A stretch of DNA of 15,319 bases from the NCBI GenBank assembly GCA_014728765.1, contig WJLA01000064.1, positions 1 through 15,319 on the forward strand, written 5' to 3'. Positions 1-6,065 of this stretch are shown in pieces. The position numbers were made by a program, and so were the translations under genes. The stretch is from Candidatus Peregrinibacteria bacterium. GTDB lineage: Bacteria > Patescibacteriota > Gracilibacteria > UBA1369. How positions within the stretch are numbered: position 1 is the first letter of the stretch; each line of letters opens with the position of its first letter. Under the pieces are notes generated by a model, which was not told the DNA's origin, made no database searches, and worked only from the letters and a program-made list of their open reading frames with translations.

Positions 1-16
1 ACAAATTGAGAAAAAA

Positions 17-277
17 TTAATCTAATGTTTTTTTTGCTATTTCAAAAGCTTTTTTAATTAATCTTTGATCTGATTCAGCTGTTTTTGCAAGTGTTTCGGG
101 TGAAATATCTATTTGATAATCATTGGCCAATTCTTCCGGAGATATTAATTGACTTCTTTCAATTTCGGAACTCAGCTTGATTAAATCGGCTTTGGTTTCT
201 TCGATTGCTTCTGGAGTTTTTTCTTTTGACTCCAAGGGAGCATGGATGATTTTTTCAGGATTATTGTTTTGTTGCAT
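17..277 (-). CDS. small acidic hypothetical protein (86 aa)
   Basis: I do not recognise this protein. It is soluble, charged and predicted helical, with no signal peptide, no membrane segment and no cysteine. The N-terminal 30 residues are rich in Glu, Lys, Pro and Asn and look disordered; the rest, from about residue 30, has the spacing of one or two amphipathic helices. The ATG at 275-277 lies inside the 3' end of the preceding gene (17-nt overlap), which suggests coupled translation and makes it the last visible member of the lgt cluster. The stop is TAA at 17-19. No terminator can be seen because only 16 nt of the window follow. Being co-directional and overlapping with its neighbours supports a real gene; function is unknown. 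Confidence 0.6.
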   Translation of the reverse strand: MQQNNNPEKIIHAPLESKEKTPEAIEETKADLIKLSSEIERSQLISPEELANDYQIDISPETLAKTAESDQRLIKKAFEIAKKTLD

Positions 278-515
278 GATAATCTTTAAAGAATCTTACA
301 CCTTCGCGAATGATTGTTTTTTTGAGACTTTCAATCATTCTTTCGCTGAAAGAAGGGATGGCACGGGCAAGTTGATTTTTTTCAGTCGGTGATAAAAATG
401 GAGCTGTATTTAAAATAAACAACAGCTCTTTAATTAATAATCTTTTTTTTCTGGTGAAACTTGCAGGCGAAATTTTATTTAAGGTTTCAGCTGCTTGTTC
501 GAAAAGATTTTTCAT
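261..515 (-). CDS. small basic hypothetical protein (84 aa)
   Basis: Unrecognised. A Lys/Arg-rich soluble helical protein with a hydrophobic helix around residues 27-38 (LLIKELLFIL) and no signal peptide. It starts at an ATG that shares four bases with the stop of the upstream gene (ATGA, 512-515), a classic translational coupling junction. Its own end overlaps the next gene by 17 nt. It is basic while its downstream partner is acidic, so a complex between the two small proteins is possible, but that is only inference from charge and coupling. Confidence 0.62.
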   Translation of the reverse strand: MKNLFEQAAETLNKISPASFTRKKRLLIKELLFILNTAPFLSPTEKNQLARAIPSFSERMIESLKKTIIREGVRFFKDYHATKQ

Positions 516-730
516 TGTTTTCGTTTGTGTTTTTTTCTTTCTTTGATTGCTTCAACGTAAATGTCGGTTAAAGCATTAACTTCTTTTTCTAATGTTTTGT
601 GTAGCTGTTTTAATTCAGACTCTTCCATATTTGGCATCAGAATTGTCCAAAGCATTCTTTCTTTTTCATCCATTGAAGAAAGTTCTAACAGCTTGATAAT
701 TTCTTTTTGTAATTGTTCTGACTTAGTCAT
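512..730 (-). CDS. small helical hypothetical protein (72 aa)
   Basis: Unrecognised. Very charged, predicted almost entirely helical, with heptad-like spacing of Leu/Ile/Met between residues 5 and 60 that would suit a short coiled coil, and a basic tail (KERKKHKRK). It has no cysteines and no membrane segment. It begins 18 nt after the stop of the 204-aa gene and ends in the ATGA overlap with the next gene. The upstream sequence is AT-rich with no Shine-Dalgarno. The TGA stop inside a coupled junction is one of several signs that UGA is a stop in this organism. Confidence 0.62.
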   Translation of the reverse strand: MTKSEQLQKEIIKLLELSSMDEKERMLWTILMPNMEESELKQLHKTLEKEVNALTDIYVEAIKERKKHKRKQ

Positions 731-748
731 TATTTTAAAGTTATTTTT

Positions 749-1363
749 TTATGTAATACCAATTTTTTCCAGAGTAACTGCACCGGAGGCGATATCTTGG
801 TTGACTACTCTAAGAAAGTCTATGACAGCGTCCGGTTCTCCTTTTTTAACTCTTTCCAAAAGTGTATCGGGATTTTGAATGTATGGAATTTTCAAAGCTG
901 TAACACCACTTGCCCAAAAAATTGTATCGTAATATGAAATTAGTGTTTGAAAAGCTTGAGATTCAGCTAAAGGGTCGGTTAAATTTTTTAGCCATGCATC
1001 CGGAACGAACATTGAAAGAGCTGTAATATTTTCTATTTCATGTTGAAGTGGGTGCCCTTCCGGACCTCTTTCAATCAGACCAACCATTTCACCAACATCT
1101 TTCCATTTGGAAAGTGTGGGGAATTGTCTGATTAATAATCCTTCCATGACATTGCTGAAAAGTCCAGCTCTTTCTTTTTTTGATTCTTTTTCCACACCAA
1201 GAGCTTTTTTTAAAAATGGTGGCATTTTGAGTCCCCATTTTTCGGCAGTATCAACAATGCTTCCCAGAATGCCGGGAGCTTTTTTAACTCCGCGTCTTTC
1301 ATCTTCAGATTCTTGAATTCCCACCCATTCGAGAGGATTAGGCAAATATTGTTCAATACCCAT
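749..1363 (-). CDS. hypothetical protein (204 aa) downstream of lgt
   Basis: Unrecognised. Soluble, without a signal peptide or an obvious membrane segment, and rich in Gly, Pro and Trp in its first 60 residues (WVGIQ, KAPGILGS, GLKMPPFLKKALG), which hints at a folded domain with loops rather than a simple coiled coil. The segment around residues 110-175 is more hydrophobic and aromatic. It starts 10 nt after the lgt stop and is followed 18 nt later by the first of three small genes, so it is the second gene of the lgt cluster. Its composition resembles the rest of the window. No catalytic motif is evident, and I cannot assign a family. Confidence 0.7.
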   Translation of the reverse strand: MGIEQYLPNPLEWVGIQESEDERRGVKKAPGILGSIVDTAEKWGLKMPPFLKKALGVEKESKKERAGLFSNVMEGLLIRQFPTLSKWKDVGEMVGLIERGPEGHPLQHEIENITALSMFVPDAWLKNLTDPLAESQAFQTLISYYDTIFWASGVTALKIPYIQNPDTLLERVKKGEPDAVIDFLRVVNQDIASGAVTLEKIGIT

Positions 1364-1373
1364 TTTATTTTGG

Positions 1374-2153
1374 TTAAGTAATCTTCTTATTATAACCTTT
1401 TCTGATGAAAATGTAAAGAATAATTCCGGAAATAATCATTAATGATGAAAGGATTTGTCCTAGGGTTAGTGATCTCGCAATGAAGCCAATTTGTGGGTCC
1501 GGTTGTCGAAAGTTTTCGGCAATGACTCGGAATACTCCGTATAAAATTAGAAAAACGGCTGATATTATTCCGTGTCTCGGTGATTTTTTATTGATTAAGT
1601 ATAAAATTATAAATAGTAATAGTCCTTCTGATAATCCTTCGAAAAGTTGTGAAGGGTAGCGGCAGTTTTCAGGGTCAGTAGGGAAATAAAGGCAAAAAGT
1701 TTCAGCAGTTCGTCCATATAACTCACCATTGATGAAATTGCCAAGTCTGCCGAAAAAGATACCGATCGGTGCAATTAAGGTGACAATGTCGGATAGTTTT
1801 AGAAATTTGATTTGGTGTTTTTTGGAAAAATAAAATAGAGCAATCATAACTCCAAGCAGTCCTCCATGAAAAGAGAGACCTCCTTCCCAGACAAAGAGCA
1901 TTTTAAGTGGATTTTCCAAATAATATTCCAAGTTATAAAAAAGTATATAACCAATTCTGCCACCGAGAATTATTCCTAGAATTACCGTAATAATAAAATT
2001 ATCTTTTTGATTTGAGTCAAGCTCGAGAGATTTGGTAATTCGTGACTTATGAATGAGAAAATATGCGATTATGAAGGTTAATGCATACATTACTCCATAC
2101 CAATGAATACTGATTGGTCCGATATTGATCAGAATTGGGTCGATCCAGTTCAT
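1374..2153 (-). CDS. lgt: prolipoprotein diacylglyceryl transferase
   Basis: Transfers the diacylglyceryl group of phosphatidylglycerol to the lipobox cysteine of preprolipoproteins, the first step of lipoprotein maturation in the cytoplasmic membrane. The 259-aa protein has about seven hydrophobic segments and the family landmarks: WYG at 18-20, HGG at 96-98 (the conserved His), the signature GRLGNFINGE at 135-144 with Arg136, Asn139, Asn142 and Glu144, and FRVIAENFR at 208-216 carrying the conserved Arg209 and Glu213. Length is typical or slightly short. The ATG is preceded by an AT-rich leader without Shine-Dalgarno and by a plausible promoter about 14 nt further up. It is the first gene of a minus-strand cluster of five. 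Assignment is secure. Confidence 0.97.
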   Translation of the reverse strand: MNWIDPILINIGPISIHWYGVMYALTFIIAYFLIHKSRITKSLELDSNQKDNFIITVILGIILGGRIGYILFYNLEYYLENPLKMLFVWEGGLSFHGGLLGVMIALFYFSKKHQIKFLKLSDIVTLIAPIGIFFGRLGNFINGELYGRTAETFCLYFPTDPENCRYPSQLFEGLSEGLLLFIILYLINKKSPRHGIISAVFLILYGVFRVIAENFRQPDPQIGFIARSLTLGQILSSLMIISGIILYIFIRKGYNKKIT

Positions 2154-2173
2154 AGATTTAGTTTAGTTAAATG

Positions 2174-2202
2174 ATATTAATGCTCTTTATTAAAAAAGTC
2201 TA
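2174..2202 (-). promoter_or_regulatory. candidate lgt promoter
   Basis: Read on the minus strand: -35 TAGACT (2197-2202), 17-bp spacer, -10 TAATAT (2174-2179). Each box matches the consensus at four of six positions with ideal spacing. The predicted start near 2167 would give a leader of about 14 nt, in line with the other promoters of this window. Its -35 lies in one arm of the inverted repeat at 2192-2218. Confidence 0.5.
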
Positions 2203-2218
2203 GGAGCTTGACTTTTTT
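2192..2218. repeat. 9-bp inverted repeat between divergent promoters
   Basis: AAAAAAGTC (2192-2200) and GACTTTTTT (2210-2218) are perfect inverted copies separated by 9 bp. The GAC of each arm is part of a -35 box: TTGACT for the plus-strand orphan gene and TAGACT for lgt. The geometry suits an operator shared by the two divergent promoters. A short bidirectional terminator-like hairpin (A6/U6 tracts on a 3-bp G/C-containing core) is the alternative, but no gene ends here. Confidence 0.55.
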
Positions 2219-2235
2219 GAGCTTTTGATTAGAAT
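2208..2235 (+). promoter_or_regulatory. candidate promoter of the plus-strand orphan gene
   Basis: TTGACT (2208-2213), 16-bp spacer, TAGAAT (2230-2235): five of six consensus matches in each box. The predicted transcription start near 2242 leaves an 80-nt leader, unusually long for this window, which begins with a stem-loop. Confidence 0.6.
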
Positions 2236-2240
2236 TCGAC

Positions 2241-2267
2241 AGCTTATGTTCTAAGACATGTGAAGCT
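2241..2267 (+). promoter_or_regulatory. 5'-end stem-loop in the leader of the orphan gene
   Basis: AGCTT+ATGT (2241-2249) pairs with ACAT (2256-2259) and AAGCT (2263-2267), leaving a 6-nt loop and a 3-nt bulge. It would sit at the very 5' end of the mRNA started by the promoter at 2208-2235, like hairpins that protect transcripts from decay. A smaller TGGC-TTTT-GCCA hairpin follows at 2269-2280. The regulatory role is inference. Confidence 0.4.
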
Positions 2268-2321
2268 TTGGCTTTTGCCAGTCTTGTTCTGAGGGTCTGT
2301 TAAAAAAGAGGAGTAAGATGG

Positions 2322-2813
2322 ATGCGACCATTTCTGGTTGTGAAAGGTGAAATTGACTCTGATCACAAATTTATGGCCCCGATGTATTGGGGTGAAGAAA
2401 AGATTCATTTTGGCGGAGAAGAGATTTCCGTCGAGAGTTTAGTGGAAGAGTTGATTACACTCAAAAAACAAAACAACACTGCCGGCGCTTTGTTGCGCGA
2501 GATTGCCTACTATTTTCAGAGTCAGGTTGTAGATGGAAATAAAAAGATAGTTGTGCCGGGAAAAGGGGTGAATGTATCAGAAGATTTTATGATTGATTAT
2601 CTGAAGTCTTGGGACTTTTGCAACACATCGGTTAAGGTCCGTGGTAGAAGTATCAAGCTACAGATGTTGATCCGTTTGGTAATTTTTCTCTTGGTCAGTC
2701 GTCCTTTGGATCATTGTGATCCACGTCTTGCTTTGATCGATGAAGCGATTAAGTCGTCCTTCCGTTATATTTGCTCAAGCGAAATGGCTGAAGTTGAGAC
2801 TTTCGTTGGTTGA
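2322..2813 (+). CDS. orphan hypothetical protein with foreign composition (163 aa)
   Basis: Unrecognised. A soluble alpha/beta-like protein: the N-terminal 40 residues look like strands (FLVVKGEI, KIHFGGEEI), the middle and end are helical, and residues 113-128 form a hydrophobic helix (LQMLIRLVIFLLVSRP) that looks buried rather than transmembrane. The start is fixed by a genuine Shine-Dalgarno, GAGGAG at 2308-2313, 8 nt before the ATG; this is the only clear one in the window. Sampled 60-base lines have 40-45% G+C against 22-35% in neighbours, and codons such as GCC, GGC, CGC and CCG are used freely. It stands alone on the plus strand with its own promoter, a leader hairpin and a G+C-rich hairpin after the stop. 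This suggests acquisition or a distinct expression regime. It has two cysteines (near residues 97 and 132, and one more at about 151) without a metal-site pattern. Confidence 0.8.
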   Translation: MRPFLVVKGEIDSDHKFMAPMYWGEEKIHFGGEEISVESLVEELITLKKQNNTAGALLREIAYYFQSQVVDGNKKIVVPGKGVNVSEDFMIDYLKSWDFCNTSVKVRGRSIKLQMLIRLVIFLLVSRPLDHCDPRLALIDEAIKSSFRYICSSEMAEVETFVG

Positions 2814-2823
2814 CAGGCTTTAA

Positions 2824-2851
2824 TGGGTCCGCGCAGTGATGTGTGGGCCCA
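2824..2851. terminator. G+C-rich hairpin between convergent genes
   Basis: TGGGTCC (2824-2830) pairs with GGGCCCA (2845-2851) through one G-U, and the stem can continue with GCGC/GTGT using G-U pairs around a 6-nt loop. It lies 11 nt after the stop of the orphan gene and 6 nt before the stop of the EamA gene, so it could stop transcription from both sides. Neither side has a proper U tract, so factor-independent termination is uncertain. Confidence 0.45.
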
Positions 2852-2857
2852 GAGCGA

Positions 2858-3736
2858 CTAAATTAATAGAAAGCTACCGAACAGGATCAGAAAAATAGCT
2901 GATACTTTTTGATAAAGAATGTTTTTGGAAATTTGCTCTTCAAGTATTTCCGGTTTAAACATATCCAGCATTACACTGAAAATAAAAACAAAGATGATTT
3001 GGGTTTTGTGAACAAATGGCACAAGAGAAACAGGACCAATAGCGAGTGATATTGTGTATAATAAAGAGGCTATTACATTTAATAAACAAGCAATTATTAA
3101 GTGATGAGCACCTTTTTTTTCTATTTTTTCAGTTAACTTATGATGATGAAAAATTCTCAGGAAAATGGAACTGATTAATGCGCCTATTCCTATCCAGATA
3201 GTTAGCCCGAAGACACCGTTTTCGATGGATGCTACATTAGTAAGAATATTTTTAATTGCATATAAAAAAGCCGCGGTTAATGCCAAATAGATTGATGTTT
3301 TTTTGAAAAGATCCCAGTTTAGATGTTTGAGCGCTGTTACAATAATTCCCGAAAAAACCAGTATTGCTCCGATGTAATGTACTGTAGAAATCTCTTCTTT
3401 GAGGATTATGGCACCGAGCAACATTGTGAAAACAGCACTGAATGATAAAATAGGAATGAATCTTGATACCTCTTCTTCTTGAAGTGTTTTATAATATAAA
3501 AATGCTCCGAGTGTGTAAACAATGCCACTGAATATTCCACTGATTATGACAAAAGGGTCTAGTGAGAATGAACCGTAAATTATGCTGGCACTACTGAACA
3601 AAATAAAGGAAATTAAACCAAAAGTGAAAGCTCCCAAGTATTGATCTCTGACTTCATGGTTGATGATATATTTGTCAAATATATTGGCAATTGCGTGAAA
3701 TAAAGCCGCAAATAATACTATACTTATCCAGTTCAT
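2858..3736 (-). CDS. EamA-family (DMT superfamily) transporter
   Basis: A 292-aa membrane protein with about ten hydrophobic segments arranged as two five-helix repeats, the usual EamA architecture. Typical landmarks are the end of the first repeat (ILKEEIS followed by HYIGAILVFSGIIV, residues 111-133) and the equivalent hydrophobic end of the second repeat. The family exports or imports small metabolites such as amino acids, nucleotide sugars or vitamins; the substrate cannot be read from the sequence. The start is the ATG at 3734-3736, with a promoter directly upstream and a leader of about 14 nt without Shine-Dalgarno. It is a single-gene unit, divergent from the double-cyclase gene and convergent with the orphan gene. 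Confidence 0.88.
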   Translation of the reverse strand: MNWISIVLFAALFHAIANIFDKYIINHEVRDQYLGAFTFGLISFILFSSASIIYGSFSLDPFVIISGIFSGIVYTLGAFLYYKTLQEEEVSRFIPILSFSAVFTMLLGAIILKEEISTVHYIGAILVFSGIIVTALKHLNWDLFKKTSIYLALTAAFLYAIKNILTNVASIENGVFGLTIWIGIGALISSIFLRIFHHHKLTEKIEKKGAHHLIIACLLNVIASLLYTISLAIGPVSLVPFVHKTQIIFVFIFSVMLDMFKPEILEEQISKNILYQKVSAIFLILFGSFLLI

Positions 3737-3756
3737 TTTGATGATTATATCTAGTT

Positions 3757-3785
3757 ATTATAAATTTTTTTGAAAGATAAGTCAA
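3757..3785 (-). promoter_or_regulatory. near-consensus promoter of the EamA gene
   Basis: On the minus strand: TTGACT (3780-3785), 17-bp spacer, TATAAT (3757-3762). This is one mismatch from the full consensus. The predicted start near 3750 gives a leader of about 14 nt. A second TATAAT at 3744-3749 lies 8 nt before the ATG but lacks a -35 box. Confidence 0.75.
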
Positions 3786-3798
3786 AAGACGATATGAT
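3770..3798 (+). promoter_or_regulatory. candidate leaderless promoter of the double-cyclase gene
   Basis: TTGAAA (3770-3775), 17-bp spacer, TATGAT (3793-3798), followed by only 6 bp before the ATG at 3805. Initiation 7 bp after the -10 box would fall on the A of the start codon, that is, a leaderless mRNA. Its -35 box overlaps the spacer of the opposing EamA promoter, so the two units probably compete for polymerase. Confidence 0.55.
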
Positions 3799-3804
3799 GG
3801 ATTT

Positions 3805-5031
3805 ATGAAAGAAAAGCATTTAATTGTGGCTGGCCTTGCTGATTTAAGGCAAGATATTGCCGGTCCTATACCGTCTGAAATAATTAAAAATTGGGTTTTA
3901 TCAAATCAAACTGATTATGATCATCAAGAAATTTTGAGTGATTATATCAGAGAAGGGGTTTTGCTAAGTTCTGATTCTGCAGGATTGAGTAAACTGAGCC
4001 AAAAAAGAAGCTTAATAGAGGTAATGAAGCTGATTAACGATCCAAAGGAAATTATTTACGGCTATGGAAAATATATTGGTGGAAAAGGAGTGGGCGTTTG
4101 GGCGGCTGATAATACGCAAATGTTTTTTGACTATAGTATTGGAAGTTTTGATGTAATAAAACAGATTGTTTCGGCACAGCAAGAGATAGCTAAATCCTCA
4201 GAAGTACAGGTGGGTATTGCTTTGCATAAAGGTAAATTTTTGGAGATAGGCAATGGTTTTTTTGGAGAGGATTCTGAATATGTTGAAATGGTTGCGGAAG
4301 ATTTTACATCAGGAGGAGAAATTGTTGTTTCTGAGGAATTTGCAGATGATCTTGATAAATTAAGTGAGTTTATGGATGTTCGTGATGATTTGAATTTTAA
4401 CAAAAAATTTTTCAGACTAAATTATACTGAATTGAATTTTTATTCCAAACGATCTGCTAGCTGTGATTATCCCGCACCGTTCAGTTCGGATTTTCATCAA
4501 TACTTAAAAAGTGGTGATTTCGATGATTTTGAAGACAATTTGATAATAAAAAAATATTTTAATAATAATGCGGTGATTGTGCTGAAAGTATATCATCAAA
4601 GAAATAAATTTTTATTAAATGAATTGACTGAGTGGGTTACCGTTAATTCATTAATTAGTATGGTAAAATCGAGAGATGGAGTAAACATGATTAAATCAAA
4701 CGGTGATTTGGGAATTTTTGTTTGCGAAGATCATCATCGAGCGATCGATTTTGCAGAAGATTTGCAAGCTATGCTTCACAATAATGGTTATAGTTATAGT
4801 ATAGGTTTGGCTTCAGGTGAAGTTTTTGTTTTTCCATTGGAAAATGGATTTTATGATATTGCAGGCAATCCTGTAAACGTAGCTTCAAAAATATCTGAAG
4901 ATATTGAAGCAAGAAACACTTTCTATCTTCATGAATCTGTTGATGTTACAGGTAGAAATATGAGCAGATTTGATAACTTTGTTTTAAAAAAATCAGGAGT
5001 TGAATTAAAAGGATTTAAAATTCATTTTTGA
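3805..5031 (+). CDS. tandem class III nucleotide-cyclase-like protein (pseudo-heterodimer type)
   Basis: A 408-aa soluble protein with two successive domains of the class III adenylate/guanylate cyclase fold. Domain 1 (about 50-215): SSDSAGLSKLS holds Asp57 where the first metal-binding Asp is expected, GGKGVGVWAADNTQMFF holds Asp102 at the second, and VGIALHKGK is the usual strand; the Asn-x3-Arg motif is lost (EYVEMVAED). Domain 2 (about 252-408): the first metal Asp is lost (IVLKVYHQR), but MIKSNGD (Lys297, Asp301), GLASGEV, YDIAGNPVNVASK (Asp351, Asn358, Lys362 in place of Arg) and the C-terminal LKGFKIHF are kept. YDI-x-GN-x-VNVAS is close to the C2 half of animal cyclases. One composite active site is therefore conceivable; a non-catalytic nucleotide sensor is the alternative. 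No transmembrane or receptor domain is present. It is monocistronic, and its 3' end overlaps the convergent gene by 17 bp. Confidence 0.8.
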   Translation: MKEKHLIVAGLADLRQDIAGPIPSEIIKNWVLSNQTDYDHQEILSDYIREGVLLSSDSAGLSKLSQKRSLIEVMKLINDPKEIIYGYGKYIGGKGVGVWAADNTQMFFDYSIGSFDVIKQIVSAQQEIAKSSEVQVGIALHKGKFLEIGNGFFGEDSEYVEMVAEDFTSGGEIVVSEEFADDLDKLSEFMDVRDDLNFNKKFFRLNYTELNFYSKRSASCDYPAPFSSDFHQYLKSGDFDDFEDNLIIKKYFNNNAVIVLKVYHQRNKFLLNELTEWVTVNSLISMVKSRDGVNMIKSNGDLGIFVCEDHHRAIDFAEDLQAMLHNNGYSYSIGLASGEVFVFPLENGFYDIAGNPVNVASKISEDIEARNTFYLHESVDVTGRNMSRFDNFVLKKSGVELKGFKIHF

Positions 5032-5380
5032 TGTTTTGAAAGTGCTCCTTAATTTGTTTGTAAACGTCTGCTTTAATAGCAGAATCTTCGTCATCATCAA
5101 TCGCGTCAAGTAGCTGGTTCGGTTCTCTTGCAATGAATTCATCGCGCCAGGTGTCCGGAGCTTCTTCATCTATGTCATTGCTAATTGGAATTGGTGATGG
5201 AGCAGGTCTGGTTTTGATTGTGTTCGGGATGGATTCTTTGTCTACATCAGTTTTTTCATCATCATATATAGGATCCAGCATTTCTTCCTGATTGTGAAGA
5301 TTATATTTTCCACTGATTTCGCTAGCAATCAGATCACTTTGTGATGGACTTGAAGGTAAATTTGTTTTTTTCATATTCAT
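5015..5380 (-). CDS. acidic hypothetical protein (121 aa)
   Basis: Unrecognised. Strongly acidic and mostly low-complexity: the first 75 residues are rich in Ser, Pro, Asn and Asp and look disordered (PAPSPIPISNDIDEEAP), while the C-terminal 45 residues could form helices (REPNQLLDAIDDDEDSAIKADVYKQIKEHFQNIK). It contains no cysteine, signal peptide or membrane segment. It starts 6 nt after the stop of the MazG-like gene, across an (ATAAA)n tract, and closes the large minus-strand cluster. Its last 17 bp overlap the end of the convergent cyclase gene. ATG at 5372-5374 (third codon) is an alternative start. Confidence 0.6.
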   Translation of the reverse strand: MNMKKTNLPSSPSQSDLIASEISGKYNLHNQEEMLDPIYDDEKTDVDKESIPNTIKTRPAPSPIPISNDIDEEAPDTWRDEFIAREPNQLLDAIDDDEDSAIKADVYKQIKEHFQNIKNEF

Positions 5381-5386
5381 TTTATT

Positions 5387-5692
5387 TTATTTTATTTCAT
5401 CAAGTATTATTCCTTGGGAAAATGTTCCTTTCTCTTTTTGTTTGGATTTTTTTACCGCTTTCAGTTCAATTTCGGTAATTCCCATCCTTTGCATTAATGT
5501 TTCCAGAACTTCATAAATGTCGGCTAATTCTTCAATATTGGGAGTTTGTATGAATTCTTTGCATTCTTCATCCAGCTTTTCTATTAAAGCTTTAAGAAAT
5601 TCAGTTCTGTTAGCTATATGAGTTATGGGTGTTTCGTTTTGTTTTTTGATAATGTCGGGTATTTTGTTCCGAACCAATTTATTATATTTCAT
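5387..5692 (-). CDS. MazG-like nucleotide pyrophosphohydrolase (COG4997-type)
   Basis: A 101-aa all-helical protein of the MazG/phosphoribosyl-ATP pyrophosphohydrolase superfamily. Members remove pyrophosphate from (often damaged) nucleoside triphosphates; the substrate here is unknown. The opening YNKLVRNKIPDII is the hallmark of this small subfamily, and the Mg-binding motif is present as EECKE (42-46) and ELAD with Glu55 and Asp58 (EExxE...ExxD). A longer reading frame extends to 5812, but those 40 codons lie inside msrB and lack family similarity; the ATG at 5690-5692, one base after the msrB stop, is the right start. It sits between msrB and the acidic orphan, in keeping with a role in cleaning oxidised nucleotides. 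Confidence 0.88.
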   Translation of the reverse strand: MKYNKLVRNKIPDIIKKQNETPITHIANRTEFLKALIEKLDEECKEFIQTPNIEELADIYEVLETLMQRMGITEIELKAVKKSKQKEKGTFSQGIILDEIK

Positions 5693-5693
5693 G

Positions 5694-6065
5694 CTATTTA
5701 GATTTAAAATCCAAGGCTGCAGAGTTAATGCAATATCTTTGGCCGGTTGTAGTTGGTCCGTCCGGAAAAACATGTCCCAGGTGGGCATCACAATTGTTGC
5801 ATTTAACTTCAATTCTGTTCATTCCATGATTGTTATCAGCCAATAATTTTACATTTTTTTGATTAATCGGATCATCGAAACTTGGCCATCCGGATCCGGA
5901 ATCAAATTTTGCATCTGAAGAAAACAATTCTTGTCCGCAACATATACAATGATAAGATCCGTCTTCATGATGATCAAGATATTTTCCTGAAAAGGGCTTT
6001 TCAGTTTGACCATTTCTGGTGACTTGATATTGTAATTCGGTTAGATTGTTTTTGTAATCATTCAT
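5694..6065 (-). CDS. msrB: peptide-methionine (R)-S-oxide reductase
   Basis: Reduces methionine-R-sulfoxide in proteins. With the start at 6063-6065 the protein has 123 aa, a normal single-domain length. It shows both zinc CxxC pairs (Cys40/Cys43 in HCICCGQ and Cys89/Cys92 in CNNC), the SGSGWPSF substrate loop, the HLGHVF motif and the catalytic Cys112 in RYCINSAAL. The resolving cysteine often found as SGCGW is Ser here, so regeneration probably uses another cysteine or direct thioredoxin attack. An upstream in-frame ATG at 6119 would add 18 residues encoded inside the previous gene, which the family lacks. The start overlaps the end of the helical-repeat gene by 8 nt. No msrA is seen in the window. 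Confidence 0.95.
   Translation of the reverse strand: MNDYKNNLTELQYQVTRNGQTEKPFSGKYLDHHEDGSYHCICCGQELFSSDAKFDSGSGWPSFDDPINQKNVKLLADNNHGMNRIEVKCNNCDAHLGHVFPDGPTTTGQRYCINSAALDFKSK

Noticed and set aside
2811..2861. In-frame continuation of the orphan gene past its TGA to a TAA at 2859, which would fit a UGA=Gly code.
   Set aside because: Conserved enzymes (lgt, tpiA, sodB, msrB) are full-length without in-frame TGA, and TGA stops occur in coupled junctions (512-515, 8287-8289, 9132-9135). The short open tail over the hairpin is most likely chance.
5380..5397. TTTTA tandem repeat between the MazG-like and acidic genes, as a phase-variable tract.
   Set aside because: Only about three units, outside both coding regions apart from the MazG-like stop, and without SD spacing to modulate; probably simple AT-rich sequence.
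5693..5812. N-terminal extension of the MazG-like protein.
   Set aside because: These 40 codons are inside msrB in another frame, and the family begins at YNKLVRNKIPD.
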